Shown: positions 1-8,341 of the stretch, piece after piece
How positions within the stretch are numbered: the stretch's first letter is position 1
Layout of the letters: each line of letters begins with the position of its first letter
DNA from: a virus
Strand: one strand, 5' to 3'
IMG/VR virus record: IMGVR_UViG_3300031951_000637
Coordinates: 1-34,927 of that record
DNA: 34,927 nucleotides
Program-made: the position numbers and the translations under genes
The notes under the pieces: generated by a model
Databases searched by the model: none
What the model was told of the DNA's origin: nothing
What the model saw: only the letters and a program-made list of their open reading frames with translations

Positions 1-111
1 AAGACGGCGTGCGGCGGTCTGATATTGCTCGGCAGAAATGTCAAAATCATAGTCCGCAATGCCAATCTCGGTCATCGCGGCGTTAATGAACTGGCGGCGG
101 GTGTAGCCCAC
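1..111 (-). CDS. P22 gp4-like tail adaptor, N-terminus only
   Basis: Only the first 37 codons are present; the gene runs off the left edge. The start is a GTG directly after the TAA of the upstream gene. The peptide begins GYTRRQFINAAMTEIGIADY and continues with a segment ending EQYQTAARRL. This is the opening helix pattern of the packaged-DNA stabilisation gp4 family: TRRQ-INAAL-ELG followed by an acidic stretch and a second helix. In P22, gp4 binds under the portal after packaging and starts tail assembly. The position downstream of coat and upstream of where gp10 should lie fits. The fold cannot be confirmed from 37 residues. Confidence 0.75.
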   Translation of the reverse strand, partial: MGYTRRQFINAAMTEIGIADYDFDISAEQYQTAARRL

Positions 112-249
112 TTATTTGGCCTTCTTCTTGGCTTTGGCAGCCGATGAAAGCGCAATGGCAACTGCCTGCTTTTGCGGCTTGCCGGCCTTCATTTCCTTTC
201 GGATATTGGCCGATATGGTTTTCTTACCATAACCCTGCTTAAGCGGCAT
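112..249 (-). CDS. DUF6496 small basic protein
   Basis: This 45-residue, Lys/Ala-rich protein starts [20 protein letters not shown] and contains [14 protein letters not shown]. That is the near-invariant signature of the DUF6496 family, common beside phage head genes and of unknown function. It has no membrane segment and a strongly basic, lysine-rich C-terminus, so nucleic acid binding is plausible but only inferred. A GGAGG ribosome site lies about 5 bases before the ATG. Its stop codon abuts the GTG of the gp4-like gene, so the two are probably coupled. Confidence 0.85.
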   Translation of the reverse strand: MPLKQGYGKKTISANIRKEMKAGKPQKQAVAIALSSAAKAKKKAK

Positions 250-267
250 CTTGCCCTCCAGAGGTTA

Positions 268-294
268 GGGGCGGCGCACTTCCAACGCCGCCCC
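268..294 (-). other. Perfect 9-bp GC hairpin between two late genes
   Basis: On the minus strand the arms GGGGCGGCG and CGCCGCCCC enclose a 9-base loop, between the decoration-like gene (stop at 302) and the DUF6496 start. No U-run follows, so it is not a standard intrinsic terminator. It may slow polymerase, mark a processing point or protect the upstream mRNA 3' end. The pairing is seen; the role is inferred. Confidence 0.6.
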
Positions 295-301
295 CGCCGA
301 A

Positions 302-895
302 TTACGATACGCGATAGGTAACGAACGTTTCCGCAGCGGTCTTGCGGGTGACGTAGCTTGCGCTCGTCGCAGTCGCCACAACGGTTGCACCGATGATGGT
401 GTGACCGGAAGCAGCCGGAGCCAGGGTGAAGGCGTTAGCGCCCACCTTGATGATAGACCACCGGATCACGTCGCCAATGGCAAACGAGCCAGCCGCGTCC
501 ATCACAGCACCGGTCGGCAGCGTGCCAGTCACGGTTGCAGCCGCGCTGGTGAGAATGCCGCCAAGGATCATGGCAGCCGTCACGTCGCCGGTCACGTCGA
601 GCGCAGACGGGGCCGGCAGCGAAAGCGGCATGATGTCCACCACAGTCGCGGCAGTGCCAACGCTGTAGTAAAGCGGGCTATCACCGCCGCCGCTGATGTT
701 GATGGTTGCGCCGCTGGTGTAGACGCTGGAGGTGTAGGAGCCGCTGCCGTTGAACAGCGAGACTTCGGCACCATTCAGGTCGACCGGAGCGGTCACAAGC
801 GACACGCTGTAGGGAGCGGCGCTCCAAACGGCGAGGCGCGCATTGGCGGGAACGGTAACGCGAGCCGAACCGCCGAAGGGGAGAAGAATGGACAT
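302..895 (-). CDS. Putative head decoration / structural protein
   Basis: This 197-residue protein is rich in Ala, Thr, Val, Gly and Ser, with almost no Lys or Cys and no signal peptide or membrane segment. That composition fits an all-beta virion protein. The N-terminal ~90 residues look like a small beta-sandwich. The C-terminal ~90 residues (TAAMILGGILTSAAATVTGT, then GHTIIGATVV and a YRVS end) match a pattern I associate with conserved proteins encoded just after the coat gene in many phages. Its place between coat and gp4-like genes, bracketed by two hairpins, supports a head or decoration role. I do not recognise a named P22 counterpart. An AAGGA ribosome site precedes the ATG. Confidence 0.6.
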   Translation of the reverse strand: MSILLPFGGSARVTVPANARLAVWSAAPYSVSLVTAPVDLNGAEVSLFNGSGSYTSSVYTSGATINISGGGDSPLYYSVGTAATVVDIMPLSLPAPSALDVTGDVTAAMILGGILTSAAATVTGTLPTGAVMDAAGSFAIGDVIRWSIIKVGANAFTLAPAASGHTIIGATVVATATSASYVTRKTAAETFVTYRVS

Positions 896-918
896 GGTGT
901 AATCCTTTCGTGCAAGTT

Positions 919-943
919 GGGGGAAGGCAACGCGCCCTCCCCC
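919..943 (-). other. 10-bp hairpin after the coat gene
   Basis: The minus-strand RNA can pair GGGGGAGGGC with GCCTTCCCCC (one G-U pair) around a 5-base loop. It starts 10 bases past the coat stop codon and ends 23 bases before the next start. No U-tract follows. A partial attenuator or an RNA-stability element for the highly expressed coat message is plausible. It is seen as sequence only. Confidence 0.55.
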
Positions 944-952
944 ATGTTCGGC

Positions 953-2230
953 TTACGGGGTCTGCGAGAACAGCAGGATGCCCGCCATTTCGGTATTCAG
1001 CACGTTGGTGCCGTAGAGCGTGTCGAACGTGTAGCGGGTCTTAAACGTCGCGGTATCGAACCACTTCGTCATCACTAGTTCGATGCCCTGATCGGTCGTC
1101 GCGCGCATCACGGCAGCACCGGTGTTATCCGGCACAGCGTAACGGCCCGCAATCAGTTCGATGGCCGGCTTGTGCCAAAACACGTTTGCACCAGCGGTAT
1201 CGTAGTTCATCATGGTGATAGACGCATTGCTGGCGGTCGCCGTGGCAACGCAGTTCTGATACTGCAATTCCGCATCCGAACCACCCTGAGCCGTGATAAG
1301 CGGCGGGGTGATAACCAGCGTGTTGGCAGCGCCCACGGCAACCACGCGAACAGTCATCGGCTGGCCGGTGTCCTGCTTGGTGATGGCATGCACGCTGTTG
1401 ATGTTGGCGATCTGGAACGCGTCGCCGGCAGCAAAGTTGGCATTGCTGGAGACCGTGATGGTCTGAAAGCGGTTGTCAACGTTGTTGGTTTCGCCGGTCA
1501 CAGCGGTCGAGGTGGCGCGCGGCACGTAGTAGTTGAGCGCCGAAGCACGGGTATCAATCGTGCGGGCGGTGGCCACTGCGGTGCCGGTCAGGCGGAAGCC
1601 CACGTCCGACTTATACGCATCGAAGCCGGCAACCATGCCAATGCTGGCGCGGTCGTAGGCGGTCTGCGTCTTGCCGGTCTGAAGGTTCTGGCGGTTGGCC
1701 AGGTTGCCTGCCATGCCGTTATAATCGCGGCTGGTAAACACGATCTTGCGATCTTCCATCGGAACGCCGCGCTCGTTCATCGTCGCATCGCACAGCGCCA
1801 CGTCATCAAACGTGCCGGCTGCGGTCGTGCGGGTGACAACCAGACCGCCATACACAGCGGCAGTCTGATAAAGCGAGGTGTTCACGTCCGAGGCAAGACG
1901 CTGGGCAGCCGAAGCGCCAAGGCGATTTTCCTGCAACGCATCGCGCAGTTCCTTCGCATCAAGCGAGAACGTCACGTTCTTGGCAAAGCCAAGGGTGGAC
2001 GGCACGCTCAACTGCGTCATGTCACGCGAGGTCACAGGCGAACCCACAACGCGGTTCTGCGACGATGCGATGTAGGGCATCGGACGCCAGATCACGTCAT
2101 TGGTGCGCTCCATGGTAGCATCGCCAGGGCGATACACATTGACGAGCTTGGAAATAACCAGCGCGTCATCAAAGCCAGCGAGCACGTCCTCAAACGCGAC
2201 CACTTCTTCCTTTGAAAAGCCGTTCGGCAT
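953..2230 (-). CDS. Major capsid (coat) protein, P22 gp5 family
   Basis: At 425 residues this is close to the 430 of P22 gp5. It has the family layout: an early helix (AFEDVLAGFDDALVI), the MERTNDVIWRPMPYI segment, and a core containing SRDYNGMAGNLANR. The insertion-domain region NNVDNRFQTITVSS and the later KPAIELIAGRYAVPD block match the coat segments VDNRFATVTL and WADDAIRIVSQPIP remembered from P22. It assembles the T=7-type shell on the scaffold encoded just upstream. The ATG lies 16 bases past the scaffold stop, with AAGGAAC before it. The assignment rests on motif recall plus position. Confidence 0.9.
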   Translation of the reverse strand: MPNGFSKEEVVAFEDVLAGFDDALVISKLVNVYRPGDATMERTNDVIWRPMPYIASSQNRVVGSPVTSRDMTQLSVPSTLGFAKNVTFSLDAKELRDALQENRLGASAAQRLASDVNTSLYQTAAVYGGLVVTRTTAAGTFDDVALCDATMNERGVPMEDRKIVFTSRDYNGMAGNLANRQNLQTGKTQTAYDRASIGMVAGFDAYKSDVGFRLTGTAVATARTIDTRASALNYYVPRATSTAVTGETNNVDNRFQTITVSSNANFAAGDAFQIANINSVHAITKQDTGQPMTVRVVAVGAANTLVITPPLITAQGGSDAELQYQNCVATATASNASITMMNYDTAGANVFWHKPAIELIAGRYAVPDNTGAAVMRATTDQGIELVMTKWFDTATFKTRYTFDTLYGTNVLNTEMAGILLFSQTP

Positions 2231-2245
2231 TGTATTGTTCCTTCG

Positions 2246-3112
2246 TTACGATGCGGCGCGAAGCTGGCGGCGGTAGGCGACGACCTTTGTCATGTCGCCC
2301 GTCTTGAGTGCCTCAGCCCGCAACCGCTCAAGGGTTGCATCAGCCCCACCAATTGCGCCCGGTGATGTGCCGGTGATTGCGCCTTCAGGGGCAGGTTTAG
2401 CCGTCCGCTTCATCGTCTTGATCTCCGCTTCAATCTTGGCGGCCTTGAACGCGAACTGCGAAAGACTTGCGACGCTGGCCAATTCCTTGGCCTTTGCCGG
2501 GTTCTTTCCGAGAGCATATGTCAGGAGTGCCGCGTTATCAGCGCCGTCAACCAGAATGGCCCACTGCGTTTCGTTGAACATCTGCCGAACCACGTGCTCA
2601 ACATCGTCAACGTCCGCAGCGCCCAACTTGGCTTTGCTTGCCTCGTATGCCTGTAGCTTGGCTTGCCATGCTGCCTCTGCCTGCTCTTGCGCTTTGCGCT
2701 GCTGGGCTTCGGCTTCGTCATGGGCGCGCTTTGCATCAAACCACTGGGTAAGCTGGCGCTCGTATGCGTCGGCGTCATAGTCGCAGGCTTCGAGCGTGGG
2801 CTTTGCCGGTAAAGCAGTCTGTTGCGGCTGCTCTTTCTCGGCAAGGCGCTGCTCCAATTCCTTGGCGCGCTTTGACAATTCCCGATTTTGCTTACGGAGG
2901 TCTCGCACCCATGCAGGCGCGGCGGTGAATTCGTCTTGAGGCGGCGCTTCCTCACCGATGCTAACGACTAGCTCGCCTTCTGCCTCAACCGGCTGTTCAC
3001 CTTCTGCCTGTTCGTCCCCACCGGCAACAATCTCAGTGGACACTTCGGCTTCGGTTTCCAGCGCCTGTTCGGCTACTGCGGCGGCTTCGTCAACTTCTAC
3101 TGCCGTTGTCAT
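2246..3112 (-). CDS. Capsid scaffolding protein
   Basis: This 288-residue protein has a very acidic first ~65 residues and a long Glu/Gln/Ala/Lys coiled coil at roughly 70-155. The basic C-terminal tail ends with LKTGDMTKVVAYRRQLRAAS. An acidic front, coiled-coil centre and basic helix-turn-helix-like tail is the pattern of P22-type scaffolds, whose C-terminus binds coat. It sits between portal and coat, the standard position. It has no enzymatic motif. The internal overlapping frame 2521-2955 looks like a shadow. The start is preceded by GGGG. Confidence 0.85.
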   Translation of the reverse strand: MTTAVEVDEAAAVAEQALETEAEVSTEIVAGGDEQAEGEQPVEAEGELVVSIGEEAPPQDEFTAAPAWVRDLRKQNRELSKRAKELEQRLAEKEQPQQTALPAKPTLEACDYDADAYERQLTQWFDAKRAHDEAEAQQRKAQEQAEAAWQAKLQAYEASKAKLGAADVDDVEHVVRQMFNETQWAILVDGADNAALLTYALGKNPAKAKELASVASLSQFAFKAAKIEAEIKTMKRTAKPAPEGAITGTSPGAIGGADATLERLRAEALKTGDMTKVVAYRRQLRAAS

Positions 3113-3157
3113 GAATACCCCATTATCTCACCACTTGCAACGGGGTGGCGGTTCCCG

Positions 3158-5227
3158 TCATTGGCGCAAGCCAGCACCAATAGCCTGTGCAGCCTTAATG
3201 GCCGTATTCGCGCGGTCGTTATCAATCTTGGCCAGCGTGGCGATTGTCTCAGCCTCAGCCTTTTGCGTGTCAGCCATGGCGCGCTGCGTGTCAGCCTGGG
3301 CTTTCATTGCCAGCGCTTGCGCCTTCTCTGCCTCTGCCATCAGATACATCGCCTGCGGGTCTTGCTGCGGCGGGTTTTCTTCTGCCGCTTTCTTAGCAGC
3401 GGCGCGCTCTTCCTCGTTGGGCTGCAACACGCCAATTTGCACAAGCTGCTTGCGGTAAAACTCGCGCACGTCCGTAAGGCCCTCGCCTTCCATGTTCATC
3501 AGGGACAGCGCGGTAAGCACCTTCTGATCGGCGGGGTCAGCGGCAAGCTGCATCATGCTTGTCAGGGCGCGCACGGTCGCATCGCGGCGGCTGCTGCTGC
3601 TCGGGCCAACGTCCGTAACAACGTCAAGTTTGGCGCGGCTCAAATCATTAGCCTTCACCATCTTGCCGGTGCGTTCGTCAATCTTGGGCTTGAGCAACTG
3701 CACCGTGCTAACGTCGCCTTGCTCGCCCATGGACTTCATGGAGCGGCCTTCCTCAACGTAAACCTCACCGGCCATATCCAGCCAAATCTCGCCAGCGCGG
3801 CGCATGGTCTTGGCGAAATTGCTCATGTAGATAAACGCGCCCATATCAATGCGCGTCTGGATCATCTCAACAGCCTTGCCGGAGATGTTGCTTACCATCT
3901 TTTCGGCGGCGGGGTTGTTGCCCAGCAATTCCGCCATGTCCGTTTCGGTAAGCTGCAACAGCGCAGCCATGGCAGGCGGGACTTGCGGCGGCTTGGTGTA
4001 GGCTTGCGGGCCAACGGCAGCAATCGAGCCGTCCGCATTGGTCAGCGGTTGGGCAAGCAGATACGGATAATTCTCAAGGTTGTCGTTCGCCCAATATGTC
4101 TCAAGGCCGGCAACCTGTTCTGGCGCAAGAATGGGTTTTTCAACGGCAGACAGCGCGGCAATCTCTGTCAGCTTGGCGACCTGCATGTTCTTGAGGCGTT
4201 GCGCGTCCATGGCTGGCTGCGTCACGCCAATGCAGCGTTCCACGTTGTCGATGAACCAACGCTTGCCATACATCGGCACAATCGGGATGTGCTTGCCAGC
4301 GATGTAGCCGCAATCCTCAAGGATGCCGCCGCCGCTCATAATGTATTTATGGACGCGACGGCAGCGCTTTTTCCATTCCTTGGTGATTACCCCGCCAAGC
4401 GCCTGCGCCAGACGAATTTCGTCGTATTCGCCGCCTTCTTCCTCACCGGACAAGGCTTCCTCAACGTCCTCTGCCTCAAAGTCCTGCTCTGTGCCGTCCG
4501 GCATGGTGTAGCGCACCATTGCCACGCGTTCGTCCTCGACGCGGTAGTATTCGGCAACGTAAACAATCTTGGGAGCGCACCAGTCAAAGCCGGCGCTGGG
4601 TGACAGCTTGGGCCAGGTCGTCGGATCAACACCCCACTTGGCGCGGAACGCTTCGTGCGACATGCTGTAAACAACCCAGCACTCCTTGGCATCGCTCTTG
4701 TCATACCGCTTGGCGTCCAAGTCCCAATAGACGGACGTGTCAGCGTCATAGATTGGCTCAAACCGGATGCGCTGCTGCTCGTTCTCGTCGTCGTATTCAT
4801 CCTCAAGGCACGCGCGCAAACGGAACGCGCCAAAGCCGCCAGCGGTCGCTTCGTCAAAGCAGTTGTCAGCGGCTTCCTCGCCGCAGCTATCGGCCCAGTC
4901 AGCGCGGAACAGGCCATCGCACGTATCGGCAAGCTCATCAGACGGCGCACCGTCACGCGGCACGAAGTCCACGGTTACACGGTTGTTGCGATACTCGTTG
5001 TAAACGCGAATGAGCGCCTGAAGGATTTTGTTGATTTCAGGGCGCGGGCGGTTTTCAAACTGTTCACCCCAACGGCCCTCCCATTGCGCGCCGGGGATCG
5101 TGGCAAAACGGCGGGCGTCGCGGCATTGCTCGCGCACTTCCTGCACAGCGCCATACGTGCGATTGTAGGACGCAAGCGCCTGCTCAAAGATTGCGGCTTC
5201 GCGTTCGGCCTTGCTAGGTCGCGCCAT
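3158..5227 (-). CDS. Portal protein, P22 gp1-like
   Basis: At 689 residues it is slightly shorter than P22 gp1 (725). Features seen include the N-terminal helix with REQCRDARRFATIPGAQWEG, the conserved NKILQALIRVYNEYRNNRVTV, an acidic insertion around 245-275, and the GVTQPAMDAQRLKNMQVAKL segment. A long Ala/Gln/Lys helical tail (about 610-689) resembles the portal barrel helix. It forms the 12-fold ring through which DNA is packaged and ejected and to which gp4 binds. GAGGG precedes the ATG, and the neighbours terL and scaffold are as expected. Confidence 0.9.
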   Translation of the reverse strand: MARPSKAEREAAIFEQALASYNRTYGAVQEVREQCRDARRFATIPGAQWEGRWGEQFENRPRPEINKILQALIRVYNEYRNNRVTVDFVPRDGAPSDELADTCDGLFRADWADSCGEEAADNCFDEATAGGFGAFRLRACLEDEYDDENEQQRIRFEPIYDADTSVYWDLDAKRYDKSDAKECWVVYSMSHEAFRAKWGVDPTTWPKLSPSAGFDWCAPKIVYVAEYYRVEDERVAMVRYTMPDGTEQDFEAEDVEEALSGEEEGGEYDEIRLAQALGGVITKEWKKRCRRVHKYIMSGGGILEDCGYIAGKHIPIVPMYGKRWFIDNVERCIGVTQPAMDAQRLKNMQVAKLTEIAALSAVEKPILAPEQVAGLETYWANDNLENYPYLLAQPLTNADGSIAAVGPQAYTKPPQVPPAMAALLQLTETDMAELLGNNPAAEKMVSNISGKAVEMIQTRIDMGAFIYMSNFAKTMRRAGEIWLDMAGEVYVEEGRSMKSMGEQGDVSTVQLLKPKIDERTGKMVKANDLSRAKLDVVTDVGPSSSSRRDATVRALTSMMQLAADPADQKVLTALSLMNMEGEGLTDVREFYRKQLVQIGVLQPNEEERAAAKKAAEENPPQQDPQAMYLMAEAEKAQALAMKAQADTQRAMADTQKAEAETIATLAKIDNDRANTAIKAAQAIGAGLRQ

Positions 5228-5285
5228 GTTCCCTCATCGGCCATACTGTCATCACGACGTTTGGCAGCGGCACCTTACATTAACG

Positions 5286-5474
5286 CTATGCGCGGTGCAA
5301 GCTACGCGCGTAAAGCACTCCGCCAGCATAGCTAGGGCAGTTTATGCGGGCGTCATCAACGGCATTGGCAGCGCAATCACGCTGGCCCTGCTCGTGCGCG
5401 TCCAAGTCCAAACCCCAAGCGCGCTTGGCGGCTGCGCGCCATTGAGGTTCCTTCATTATGTCTGCGGCTGTCAT
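5286..5474 (-). CDS. Small hypothetical protein between terL and portal
   Basis: This 62-residue protein has mixed charge, two Cys (CAANAVDDARINC) and no membrane segment. I do not recognise a family. Its ATG overlaps the stop of the upstream 62-residue gene (ATGA), so it is probably translated by coupling. After its stop there are 58 bases before the portal start with nothing recognisable except the portal ribosome site. The WRAAAKRAWG-start and Ala/Asp-rich middle look like a folded soluble helix bundle. It is transcribed with the packaging genes; its function is unknown. Confidence 0.55.
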   Translation of the reverse strand: MTAADIMKEPQWRAAAKRAWGLDLDAHEQGQRDCAANAVDDARINCPSYAGGVLYARSLHRA

Positions 5475-5659
5475 AGGCCGAGATGTGCAACCATATCAGC
5501 GCCAACAGCGCGAGCTACGCGGTCAAGCCTTTTGCCGACGTGGCCGACGCTGTCATAAACGCGGATCGTTTTATCGACCTCATAGCGCACGCCGCGATAA
5601 ACAATGTCGTTTAAATCGGCTGCAATCGACATAATTTCACGCTTCAATTCATCGTCCAT
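5471..5659 (-). CDS. Small hypothetical protein downstream of terL
   Basis: This 62-residue protein is charged at the start (MDDELKREIMSIAADLND), then has YRGVRYEVDKTIRVYDSVG and a helical tail. A good GGGAG ribosome site precedes the ATG, and its end overlaps the next gene by ATGA. No named family is recognised and no membrane segment is seen. It lies 48 bases past the terL stop. Confidence 0.6.
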   Translation of the reverse strand: MDDELKREIMSIAADLNDIVYRGVRYEVDKTIRVYDSVGHVGKRLDRVARAVGADMVAHLGL

Positions 5660-5707
5660 ATGCTTTCTCCCTGCACGCCTTATGCCGCATTAAAGCCCGT
5701 TCTGCAA

Positions 5708-6937
5708 CTATCGCCGCCACGCATTTTGCACGGGCAGCGGCGTCACATTCATTGGCCGGCGTTCTGGCGCACGGCGCACGGCTTCCACGGCATAGCGCAG
5801 CGCGTCAATCACGTGGTTGTCTTCATCTTGCAGGATGGGCAGCACCTGGCCGGTGAGGTCGTCAACCTTGAAGCTATAGCTGCTCAATTCGTCAATCGTA
5901 TGGGTGCAGCGCGGATGAACCACGATGTCGTATGACTTCAGCCATTCGATGCCTTCTTTCAGGCTGCCCTTGCCTTTCACGGCTGGCATGATCTTGGGGA
6001 AGCCATGATTGCGTAAATGACTGATGGTCTCAGGCCGCGCGCTGTCTGCCACGATTGGCCAGCTTTCCGCTTCAGGCACAGTCAGGAACAGGCTTGGCGT
6101 GTTGATAATTTCGCAGCCCACCATGTAGGCTTCCCAGTCCACGTAGATTGTGCGCCCGATGATGTGACAGCGAACCAATACCGTTGGGTCAATTGCAAAG
6201 CCGAAGTCAGCGCCAAAGCGGTGAACAGCATCGGCAGGCGCTTCAAATTCTTCAATGCGCCAGTTCTTGAACACCCGCGCTTCGCTGTTAGCAACGTAAC
6301 CGCCAAGCCAGATGTGCTTGTATTTGTCAGGGTCGCGGCGCTGGTCGTATTCAAGCTCGGCTTGCAGCACAGCAGGAAACCACGGGTTATCGCGGTAATT
6401 GACCTCGCGCACCACGGCATCAGGCGGCGGCTGCTCACCACGTAACAGCACGTCAACGGGATCAGTCGGTTCATGCGGGTTCCACGTAAACCACAGCTCA
6501 CTATCGGGCTTGCGGATTGTCGGGCGCAGCAGGTCAAGCGAACGCTGCGATAGGCTTTGCGCTTCTTCCACCCATGCGCAATCCATGCCTTCAAGCGACT
6601 TGATGCTGTCGGCAGTGTGGTTCTGCATGCCCTGAAACAGGATTAACCCATCACCGCGACGGCTCTTGATAACGCTTTCCTGCACCTCGAAATAATCGGC
6701 AACGCCAAGCGCCTCGATCTTCATTTCCAGCAACCGCTTGACCGATTGCGCCAACGTCTTTTGCACTTCACGAACGCAGACAGTGCGGCGGCGTTGATCC
6801 ATCACATGCGCTTCGATGACCATTTCAGCAAAGCCGTGCGACTTGCCTGAACCACGTCCGCCAAACGCGCCTTTGTAGCGTGCTGGCGCGAGAAACGGCA
6901 CCATCCAGCGGGGGGTGTCAATCCTTAGCGTTGTCAC
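5708..6937 (-). CDS. terL: Terminase large subunit
   Basis: This is the DNA-packaging motor and headful nuclease. Counting from a GTG start the protein is 409 residues. Walker A is GGRGSGKS at 26-33. Walker B is around 118-125 (MDCAWVEE, catalytic Glu at 125). The nuclease acidic residues are in FGADFG (Asp244), VADSARPE (Asp298) and DEDNHVIDALRYA (Asp378). The order matches the PBSX/Sf6-type terminase families. The GTG at 6937 gives MTTLRIDTPRW, the usual N-terminus before the APARYKGA-FGGRGSGKS core, and overlaps the small subunit by 20 bases. A TTG three bases earlier is possible but less likely. It works with TerS and the portal. Confidence 0.93.
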   Translation of the reverse strand: MTTLRIDTPRWMVPFLAPARYKGAFGGRGSGKSHGFAEMVIEAHVMDQRRRTVCVREVQKTLAQSVKRLLEMKIEALGVADYFEVQESVIKSRRGDGLILFQGMQNHTADSIKSLEGMDCAWVEEAQSLSQRSLDLLRPTIRKPDSELWFTWNPHEPTDPVDVLLRGEQPPPDAVVREVNYRDNPWFPAVLQAELEYDQRRDPDKYKHIWLGGYVANSEARVFKNWRIEEFEAPADAVHRFGADFGFAIDPTVLVRCHIIGRTIYVDWEAYMVGCEIINTPSLFLTVPEAESWPIVADSARPETISHLRNHGFPKIMPAVKGKGSLKEGIEWLKSYDIVVHPRCTHTIDELSSYSFKVDDLTGQVLPILQDEDNHVIDALRYAVEAVRRAPERRPMNVTPLPVQNAWRR

Positions 6938-7367
6938 CAATCACCACGCGTTCGATGCGCTGCACAGCCACAGCAAGCGGGCTTTCAGCGTCGCCCTTAA
7001 TCGTGGTGCTGTCGCCGTAGCGTTTGGGGTCCCACTTGGCCAACAGCTTCAGGCGCGTCTCAACGCGCAACTTGCTGCGGCTAATCCATTCGCTGTTTGC
7101 GCCTTCGCTGCCGTCCTGCCGCTTTATCGTGTCGTGCGACGTTTCATCAGCAATGGCCAGCGCCTCAAGAGCGATTGCGTCAAAGCCAATCTCACGCGCG
7201 CGCGCGATGCGTGAAGAAAACTCCGCGTCCGCATCCATCCAATTATAAACCGCCCTTGCTGTCGGCATCCAATCATCACGGCAAATTTGCAGCAGCGGTT
7301 CGCCTTTGGTTAGGCGCTGTTCAATCTCGTCGCACAGTTCCGGCGTTTTGAGTGATGGCCTTCCCAT
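6918..7367 (-). CDS. terS: Terminase small subunit
   Basis: This 149-residue protein has an N-terminal helix-turn-helix typical of Sf6 gp1-like small terminases. GRPS-KTPEL--EI-QRL is followed by GEPLLQICRDDWMPTARAVY and NWMDADAEFSSRIARAREIG. A helical oligomerisation region with RSKLRVETRLKLLAKWDPKR follows, then GDSTTIKGD, all characteristic. It recognises the packaging site and hands DNA to TerL. The immediate overlap with terL and the TAATG junction with the preceding gene support coupled expression. The exact pac site cannot be seen. Confidence 0.9.
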   Translation of the reverse strand: MGRPSLKTPELCDEIEQRLTKGEPLLQICRDDWMPTARAVYNWMDADAEFSSRIARAREIGFDAIALEALAIADETSHDTIKRQDGSEGANSEWISRSKLRVETRLKLLAKWDPKRYGDSTTIKGDAESPLAVAVQRIERVVIGDNAKD

Positions 7368-7606
7368 TATGCCAATGCCTTTTGCAATTCGCCCCAGAAT
7401 GATACGCTAGGCGACACAAACGCGCGCACGTTCTTTGCTGTCACGGTCTGGCGCTGGCGATACCACATGCCGGTTTCCTCTGCCGCGCTGCCGCCTTCCC
7501 ACGTATCGACCTCATACGTAATCCAGCGCGTGCCGTCATCATGCTTGCCCTTGGCGATAACGGCAAAAGGACGGCGCGTTGGCGATGGGTTTTTGCCCCA
7601 TGTCAT
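7367..7606 (-). CDS. Hypothetical protein upstream of terS
   Basis: This 79-residue basic protein has aromatic-rich stretches (RWITYEVDTWEGG, GMWYRQRQTV) suggesting a small beta-fold. There are no Cys residues and no membrane segment. The ATG overlaps the preceding stop (ATGA), and its own stop overlaps the terS start (TAATG). No named family is recognised. It could be anything carried at the early/late boundary. Confidence 0.6.
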   Translation of the reverse strand: MTWGKNPSPTRRPFAVIAKGKHDDGTRWITYEVDTWEGGSAAEETGMWYRQRQTVTAKNVRAFVSPSVSFWGELQKALA

Positions 7607-7884
7607 GCGTCACCGTCTCCCATGCCTTCTGCCCACAGAGCAAATGCGTCTAGCTTGTCGTCGTTTACCGCGTCGCCGAACACACCCTGCGCAAATGCTT
7701 CTTCAAGCGTTGTAAAGCCTTCTGTGGAGCGCGGCTGGCGCTCGTTGCGTGTCAGCATGGTTTTGCGGTCAAGGCTGCCTTGCTGAAAACCGTAGTCGTA
7801 GTGTTCATACGAAATGTCATAGCGGTCTTGCATCCCAGCGCCAGCCAGCCCATCGCAATATCCGTCCTGAAAATCCATGTTCAT
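7603..7884 (-). CDS. Hypothetical acidic protein
   Basis: This protein of about 93 residues starts MNMDFQDGYCDGLAGAGMQD and then has DISYEHYDYGFQQGSLDRK, a Tyr/Asp/Gly-rich N-terminus. A helical acidic C-terminus follows. The repeated F-DGY-DG / YDYGFQQG pattern suggests two similar turns. GGGAG with 7-base spacing favours the ATG at 7884; an in-frame GTG two codons earlier overlaps the upstream stop and is the alternative. No family is recognised. Confidence 0.55.
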   Translation of the reverse strand: MNMDFQDGYCDGLAGAGMQDRYDISYEHYDYGFQQGSLDRKTMLTRNERQPRSTEGFTTLEEAFAQGVFGDAVNDDKLDAFALWAEGMGDGDA

Positions 7885-7886
7885 GC

Positions 7887-8120
7887 TCACTCTCCCTGCT
7901 TGCAGATTACCGCGTCACTGCGGTTTATGCAATGACTTGGGCGCCAGCCGGTAAGCAGCGCTTCTATGGCAACGCTGGCGGGGCCGCTAATCGGATAGGT
8001 TCCCTTTTCCCAATGACGGATGCTGCGCTTGCCGTCGCCTGCTAGGCGTAGGGTTGCGGCAAGTTCGGCTTGGGTCATGCCCAGCTTGTGGCGGGCGGCT
8101 TTGACGGCGGCGGGGGTCAT
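7887..8120 (-). CDS. XRE-type helix-turn-helix DNA-binding protein
   Basis: At 77 residues it is essentially one HTH domain. AVKAARHKLGMTQAELAATL contains the canonical LGMTQAELA turn, followed by KRSIRHWEKGTYPISGPASV, the recognition helix and stabilising helices of the Xre/Cro family. The C-terminal 25 residues (WRPSHCINRSDAVICKQGE) carry two Cys and are of unknown use. It is probably a transcriptional regulator of the operon just before the packaging genes. Which promoter it acts on cannot be seen. Confidence 0.75.
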   Translation of the reverse strand: MTPAAVKAARHKLGMTQAELAATLRLAGDGKRSIRHWEKGTYPISGPASVAIEALLTGWRPSHCINRSDAVICKQGE

Positions 8121-8341
8121 TGCCCAATTGCCTCAATCAGTTTGGACGCCAAGGCGGAGTAAGCGCGGGCGGTGCCGGGCGGCATGTAGTCCACGTCAAG
8201 CGCGTTGTGGATAGCATCGTCGCGCAACTCCTGCGCTTGCTCAAGGGTCAAGGTGTAAGTGCCTGCTTTGCCAATAAACTCATACATGTCGCGGGTCATG
8301 TATTCGTCGGCAATCGTGGCGCTGATGCGGACTTTAACCAT
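8117..8341 (-). CDS. Hypothetical protein, 74 aa
   Basis: It starts MVKVRISATIADEYMTRDMY, looks like a beta-strand plus helices, and has TLTLEQAQELRDDAIHNALD in the middle. AAGGG precedes the ATG. A short hairpin (GGGGC/GCCCC, 3-base loop, 8359-8371) lies 17 bases upstream of the start and might modulate initiation. The gene overlaps the XRE-type regulator by ATGA. No family is recognised. Confidence 0.6.
   Translation of the reverse strand: MVKVRISATIADEYMTRDMYEFIGKAGTYTLTLEQAQELRDDAIHNALDVDYMPPGTARAYSALASKLIEAIGQ

Noticed and set aside
401-1078. Long plus-strand frame over decoration and coat genes
   Set aside because: Arg/His/Gly-rich shadow of the minus-strand genes, no ribosome site.
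1172-2215. 347-codon plus-strand frame opposite the coat gene
   Set aside because: Antisense to a clear coat gene; composition typical of a reverse-frame shadow.
3161-4603. 480-codon plus-strand frame opposite the portal gene
   Set aside because: Complement of conserved portal codons; no start signal or family motif.
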